NCBI GenBank assembly: GCA_031266115.1 | Contig: JAISBQ010000222.1 | Span: 1 to 7,320, forward strand | DNA: 7,320 bases | Direction of reading: 5' to 3' | Origin: Bifidobacteriaceae bacterium | GTDB lineage: Bacteria > Actinomycetota > Actinomycetes > Actinomycetales > WQXJ01 | Part shown: positions 4,660 through 7,320 of the stretch, in pieces | Layout of the letters: each line of letters starts with the position of its first letter | Numbering within the stretch: the stretch's first letter is position 1 | Translations under genes and position numbers: made by a program | Notes under the pieces: generated by a model | Told to the model about the DNA's origin: nothing | Databases searched by the model: none | The model's input: only the letters and a program-made list of their open reading frames with translations

Positions 4660-7320
4660 TTAGGCGACCTTGAGTGAGAAGGCTGCCTTCTTTCCGTTGA
4701 TCGTGGCTGTGATCGTGGTGGTGCCCTTCTTCTTGGCAGTCACCTTGCCCGTGCCATCGACGCTGGCGATGGAGGGCTTGGAAGACTTCCACGTGGGAAC
4801 CGCCGAGGTGGCACCCGATGGCGTCGTCTTGACACCCAGGACCCTCGACTTACCCACCGCTAGCGTGGCGGGCTTGCCCGTGATGGTCACCTTGGACGCG
4901 GCAACCTTCCCGGCGACCACGGTCACTGTGAGCGCGACGGTCTTAGCTCCGAGCGCAGTCACCCGAATGGTTGACGTGCCAACCTTCAGGCCGCGAACCT
5001 TCAGGTTCTTGGCCGAGCCGAGGGTCGCGCTCATGGTCCCACTGGCCTTGCCCTTGGTGGGGGTGGCGACCGCCGACTTCGACGCCTTCCATGACACGGT
5101 GAGGGTCTTGCCGTTGTCAGCCGCCTGAGCAGCGTCGAGCACCAGCGGGACCGCCACCGTCGAACCCTTGACCACGCGGACCGTCTTCACTGCCACGCGG
5201 GCCGCCGCGGCCGTGGCCTCGACAACACCCGCTCGGGGGTCCTGGTCAAGCGCCGTGGGCTCAATCACGTCCACCACGACAGGCTGGCTTGCGGCAGTGA
5301 CGGAACCACTCGCCGGCACGAACCGGGCGACGATGGCGTGCTTGCCGACCGCCAGGGTGCTCACCGAGCCAAGCGCCGCCGGACCGGCCAACGCGGCCTC
5401 GGCGATCTGAACCTCACCCTCCCAGAACCCAACCTTGCCGGGAACCGCCTGCGAGGCAACGGAGACGAGGCTGACAGCCTCACCGGCGTTGACGGTAGCC
5501 GGGATCGCCACCAGTGAGAGGGTCAACGGCTCAGGCTCCGGCTCCGGATCTGGCTCAGGCGCGGTCACCGGCCGCGCCACCTGGACCGTGACCGCTGCCG
5601 ACCGCCCGCCCAGATACCGGCTGTCGCCGGCGTAGACCGCGGTGATGGCGTGGGAGCCGGCCGCCAGCGGCCCGATGTCCAGCGCCGCGCTGGTCAACGC
5701 GCCCCTAGCGATGCTGGCACTTCCCACCTCGGCGGAGCCGTCGTAGAACGTGACGGTCCCGCTGGCGGGAGCGGACAGCACGGCGACCGCGTTGACCTTG
5801 GCACCGCTGGCCACCTGGGTGGCGCCAACCAGCACGGTGATGCCGACGGCGGACTTGGCGACATCCACAGTGCCCCCTCCGGCGACCGTCCCGGAGTACG
5901 AGCCCTCCACCGAATAGGTGTGAGCACCCGGAGCGAGATCTGCGGGCAGCGGCACGTTGACGATGACGTTCCCTGCGGCATCGGCGACACTGTTGGCCGT
6001 GACCGCGGTACCGCCGAGCGCCACCGTGACGGTCTCTCCGGGTTCGAAGCCCCGGCCCGAGAACGCGAAGACGCCACCGGGCTCAGGCGCGTCACCCGTG
6101 GACGGAACCGCAGTGCCCGCCGTGGACTTCTTCGCCACGGTGACGGTCTGGCTCAGCGGGGTCTCGGAGTAGTCGCCGCTCACGTCCACGACGTACACGC
6201 CTGGCGTCAGCGCCTTGGTCACGGGCAGGGTGATGGTGACCCTGCCGTCGGCCCCCGCCACGACGACGGTGGAGACGTCGGTGCCGACGATCCGGGCGGT
6301 CACGGCCTCGCCCGCGGCAAAGCCGCTGCCAGCGAAGGTGAGTGCCTGATCGTGGACCACCGTCGCACCAGGCGCCAAAGTCACGGCCGGTGTGAAGACT
6401 GGCTTGACAACGGTGAGGGTGACGGGCTCCGAGATGGCGGCGTTGGTGAGGGTATCCCCGGCGTAGCGCGCCGTGATCCGGTGCGATCCGATGCCGAGTG
6501 CCGAGGTGGTGAGGACCGCTTGACCGGACGAATCCGGGGTGAGGAGATCGAGTGTCTCGCCATCGGCGAGGAATTCGATCTGACCCGCGATCAGGGTGTC
6601 GATCCTGGCGGTCAACGTGGTCGCGAACAGCACCTCGACGGTGTTGGGCGCGGCGCTCACCGTCAGTGTCGCGGTCTTCTTGAGCGGCAACACGGTGAGG
6701 GTGGCTGTGCCCACGCGACCGGACCGGACGCCGGACGCGACAACACTGAAGACACCCTCAGGCGTGGTTGACGGGACCGAGAACGTGACGCGCGCCTCGC
6801 CAGCGGCATCGGCCGTGACGCGTTGGGTCACTGCCGGGGTGAGCCCCAACGCCGCCTCCACCGTCTCACCTGTGGCGAACCCCTGGCCGGTGAAGGTGGC
6901 GGAGGCACCGGCTATCACCACACCCGTCTGGGTGGTCAACTCCACCATCGCGGATGGCACGGTCACGGTCGCGGTGAACACGGTCGCGCTCACACCGTCG
7001 TTGAGCGTGTACGTGACGGTATAGGTGCCCGGCGCGCCGTAGGTGTGCTGGCCGGTCACCTGGCCGTCGATGATCTCGCCGTGATCGAGCAGCGAGGAAT
7101 CACCCCAGTTGATGGTGACCGTCAGCGGCGCACTGCCGCCCTCGGCCGTTCCGAGTGTGATCCGCTGGTTGGCATGTGCCAACGTCACCGCTTCGCGGGA
7201 GGTCGATGCCGGAGCGGCCTCAGCCGGGTTGAGCGACCCGGCGCCGTCGGTCGCCACCGCCATCACGTGGACCCGGCCTCCCCTCAAGGACCCGTCGGCA
7301 TTGTTGTTGTACCCGGGCAT
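4660..7320 (-). CDS. PKD and Ig-like repeat surface/secreted protein (3' part; start outside window)
   Basis: 886 codons are visible, ending in TAA at 4662-4660. The ATG at the right edge is unlikely to be the start: no signal peptide follows, and residues 1-45 read like the end of an earlier domain plus a linker. Order by visible residue: PKD about 47-121; Ig-like type A 126-210; Ig-like type B (Big_3_5-like) 217-304; type A 311-395; type A 405-488; type B 492-581; Glu-Pro linker 588-598; type B 599-686; Ala-rich linker; Big_2-like about 711-803 and 808-886. There is no cysteine, as usual for actinobacterial extracellular proteins. The C-terminus is Lys-rich and ends in SLKVA, with no LPxTG, transmembrane segment or basic tail, so any retention at the cell must be non-covalent or lie in the missing N-terminal part. 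Inference: a stalk or C-terminal display region of a larger exported protein; any enzymatic or binding head would be upstream. Confidence 0.9.
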   Translation of the reverse strand: MPGYNNNADGSLRGGRVHVMAVATDGAGSLNPAEAAPASTSREAVTLAHANQRITLGTAEGGSAPLTVTINWGDSSLLDHGEIIDGQVTGQHTYGAPGTYTVTYTLNDGVSATVFTATVTVPSAMVELTTQTGVVIAGASATFTGQGFATGETVEAALGLTPAVTQRVTADAAGEARVTFSVPSTTPEGVFSVVASGVRSGRVGTATLTVLPLKKTATLTVSAAPNTVEVLFATTLTARIDTLIAGQIEFLADGETLDLLTPDSSGQAVLTTSALGIGSHRITARYAGDTLTNAAISEPVTLTVVKPVFTPAVTLAPGATVVHDQALTFAGSGFAAGEAVTARIVGTDVSTVVVAGADGRVTITLPVTKALTPGVYVVDVSGDYSETPLSQTVTVAKKSTAGTAVPSTGDAPEPGGVFAFSGRGFEPGETVTVALGGTAVTANSVADAAGNVIVNVPLPADLAPGAHTYSVEGSYSGTVAGGGTVDVAKSAVGITVLVGATQVASGAKVNAVAVLSAPASGTVTFYDGSAEVGSASIARGALTSAALDIGPLAAGSHAITAVYAGDSRYLGGRSAAVTVQVARPVTAPEPDPEPEPEPLTLSLVAIPATVNAGEAVSLVSVASQAVPGKVGFWEGEVQIAEAALAGPAALGSVSTLAVGKHAIVARFVPASGSVTAASQPVVVDVIEPTALDQDPRAGVVEATAAAARVAVKTVRVVKGSTVAVPLVLDAAQAADNGKTLTVSWKASKSAVATPTKGKASGTMSATLGSAKNLKVRGLKVGTSTIRVTALGAKTVALTVTVVAGKVAASKVTITGKPATLAVGKSRVLGVKTTPSGATSAVPTWKSSKPSIASVDGTGKVTAKKKGTTTITATINGKKAAFSLKVA
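4663..5190 (-). other. Two C-terminal Big_2-like domains (visible residues about 711-886)
   Basis: The second unit (808-886) is a good Big_2 match: VTITGKPATLAVGKSRVL, then TWKSSKPSIASVDGTGKV and a closing KKGTTTITATI, i.e. the 'W-x-S-S-x-x-x-I-A-x-V-D-x-x-G-x-V' core. The first (711-803) is degenerate: it keeps VSWKASKSAVATPT and GLKVGTSTIRVTA but has a longer central loop. The pair is Lys-rich, in contrast to the acidic or neutral array before it, which could favour contact with anionic wall polymers (inference). Confidence 0.8.
5263..6945 (-). repeat. Alternating array of two Ig-like domain types (A-B-A-A-B-B)
   Basis: Type A units (residues 126-210, 311-395, 405-488) share G-x-GF-x-x-GE-x-V (145-153, 331-340, 422-431), then an Ala-Asp-x-x-Gly turn, a P-rich strand and a closing V-x-x-SG or SVEGSYSG strand. 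Type B units (217-304, 492-581, 599-686) share G-x-[VI]-x-F with a following acidic or Gly turn, then L-x-x-G-x-H-x-I-x-A-x-[YF], the pattern of the Big_3_5 Ig-like family; the first two also keep YAGD. B3 is the most diverged (FVPASG in place of YAGD). Order along the protein is A1-B1-A2-A3-B2-linker-B3. Confidence 0.75.
5527..5559 (-). repeat. Glu-Pro linker from a hexanucleotide-like repeat
   Basis: Residues 588-598 read PEPDPEPEPEP between Ig-like units B2 and B3. The + strand shows near-perfect repetition of GGCTCC or GGCTCA. It is a rigid, acidic spacer typical of wall-spanning or interdomain linkers; repeat number could vary in frame. Confidence 0.8.
6958..7182 (-). other. PKD domain (visible residues about 47-121)
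   Basis: The motifs INWGDSS (residues 70-76) and QHTYGAPGTYTVTYTLND (91-108) are the PKD hallmark 'W-G-D-G' and 'H-x-Y-x-x-x-G-x-Y-x-V' elements, in the right order and spacing. PKD domains are beta-sandwich spacers in secreted enzymes and surface proteins. Confidence 0.85.

Noticed and set aside
6102..6122. AVPSTGD in the Ig-like protein, resembling a sortase LPxTG signal
   Set aside because: It lies in the middle of the protein between two Ig-like units, begins with Val, and has no hydrophobic segment or basic tail after it.
5650..6771. Open frame of about 373 codons on the + strand opposite the Ig-like gene
   Set aside because: It is the same in-register shadow effect; composition is Arg/Gly/Asp-rich with no recognisable fold.
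7318..7320. ATG at the right edge as the true start of the Ig-like gene
   Set aside because: No signal peptide follows although the protein is plainly extracellular in type, and the first 45 residues look like a domain end and linker; the frame most likely continues outside the window.

Overview
The window is GC-rich and carries two large genes in tandem on the minus strand. Both encode secreted or surface proteins of modular, repeat-rich type. High GC, near absence of TTA/CTA leucine codons and the combination of Ig-like, PKD, C-type lectin and InlB-type repeat modules suggest an actinomycete living in contact with a host, mucosa or other polymeric surface. That placement is an inference; no rRNA or housekeeping gene is present to fix the taxonomy.

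Reading in the direction of transcription (right to left): positions 7320-4660 hold the last 886 codons of a cysteine-free protein made of a PKD domain, an alternating array of six Ig-like domains of two types, an acidic Glu-Pro linker and two C-terminal Big_2-like domains. Its start lies outside the window and it ends without a sortase signal or membrane anchor. A 325-bp gap (4659-4335) follows, with a strong 16-bp hairpin terminator, an 11-bp direct repeat, two smaller hairpins and the ribosome binding site of the next gene.

Positions 4334-1 hold the first 1444 codons of a giant adhesin-like protein whose end lies outside the window. Order: signal peptide, Gly linker encoded by a ten-base G homopolymer, an unrecognised domain (copy 1), a large C-type lectin-like domain with EPN and WND motifs, a MucBP-like segment, the unrecognised domain (copy 2), a second MucBP-like segment, and at least seven InlB B-type (Flg_new, Listeria-Bacteroides) repeats.

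The two proteins look like partners in surface attachment or glycan binding: a rigid stalk of Ig-like domains and a lectin-tipped, repeat-stalked adhesin. The most interesting observation is the G10 tract just after the signal peptide. One base lost or gained gives an immediate stop in either frame, which would make the lectin adhesin phase-variable. No RNA gene, mobile element or CRISPR array was seen.
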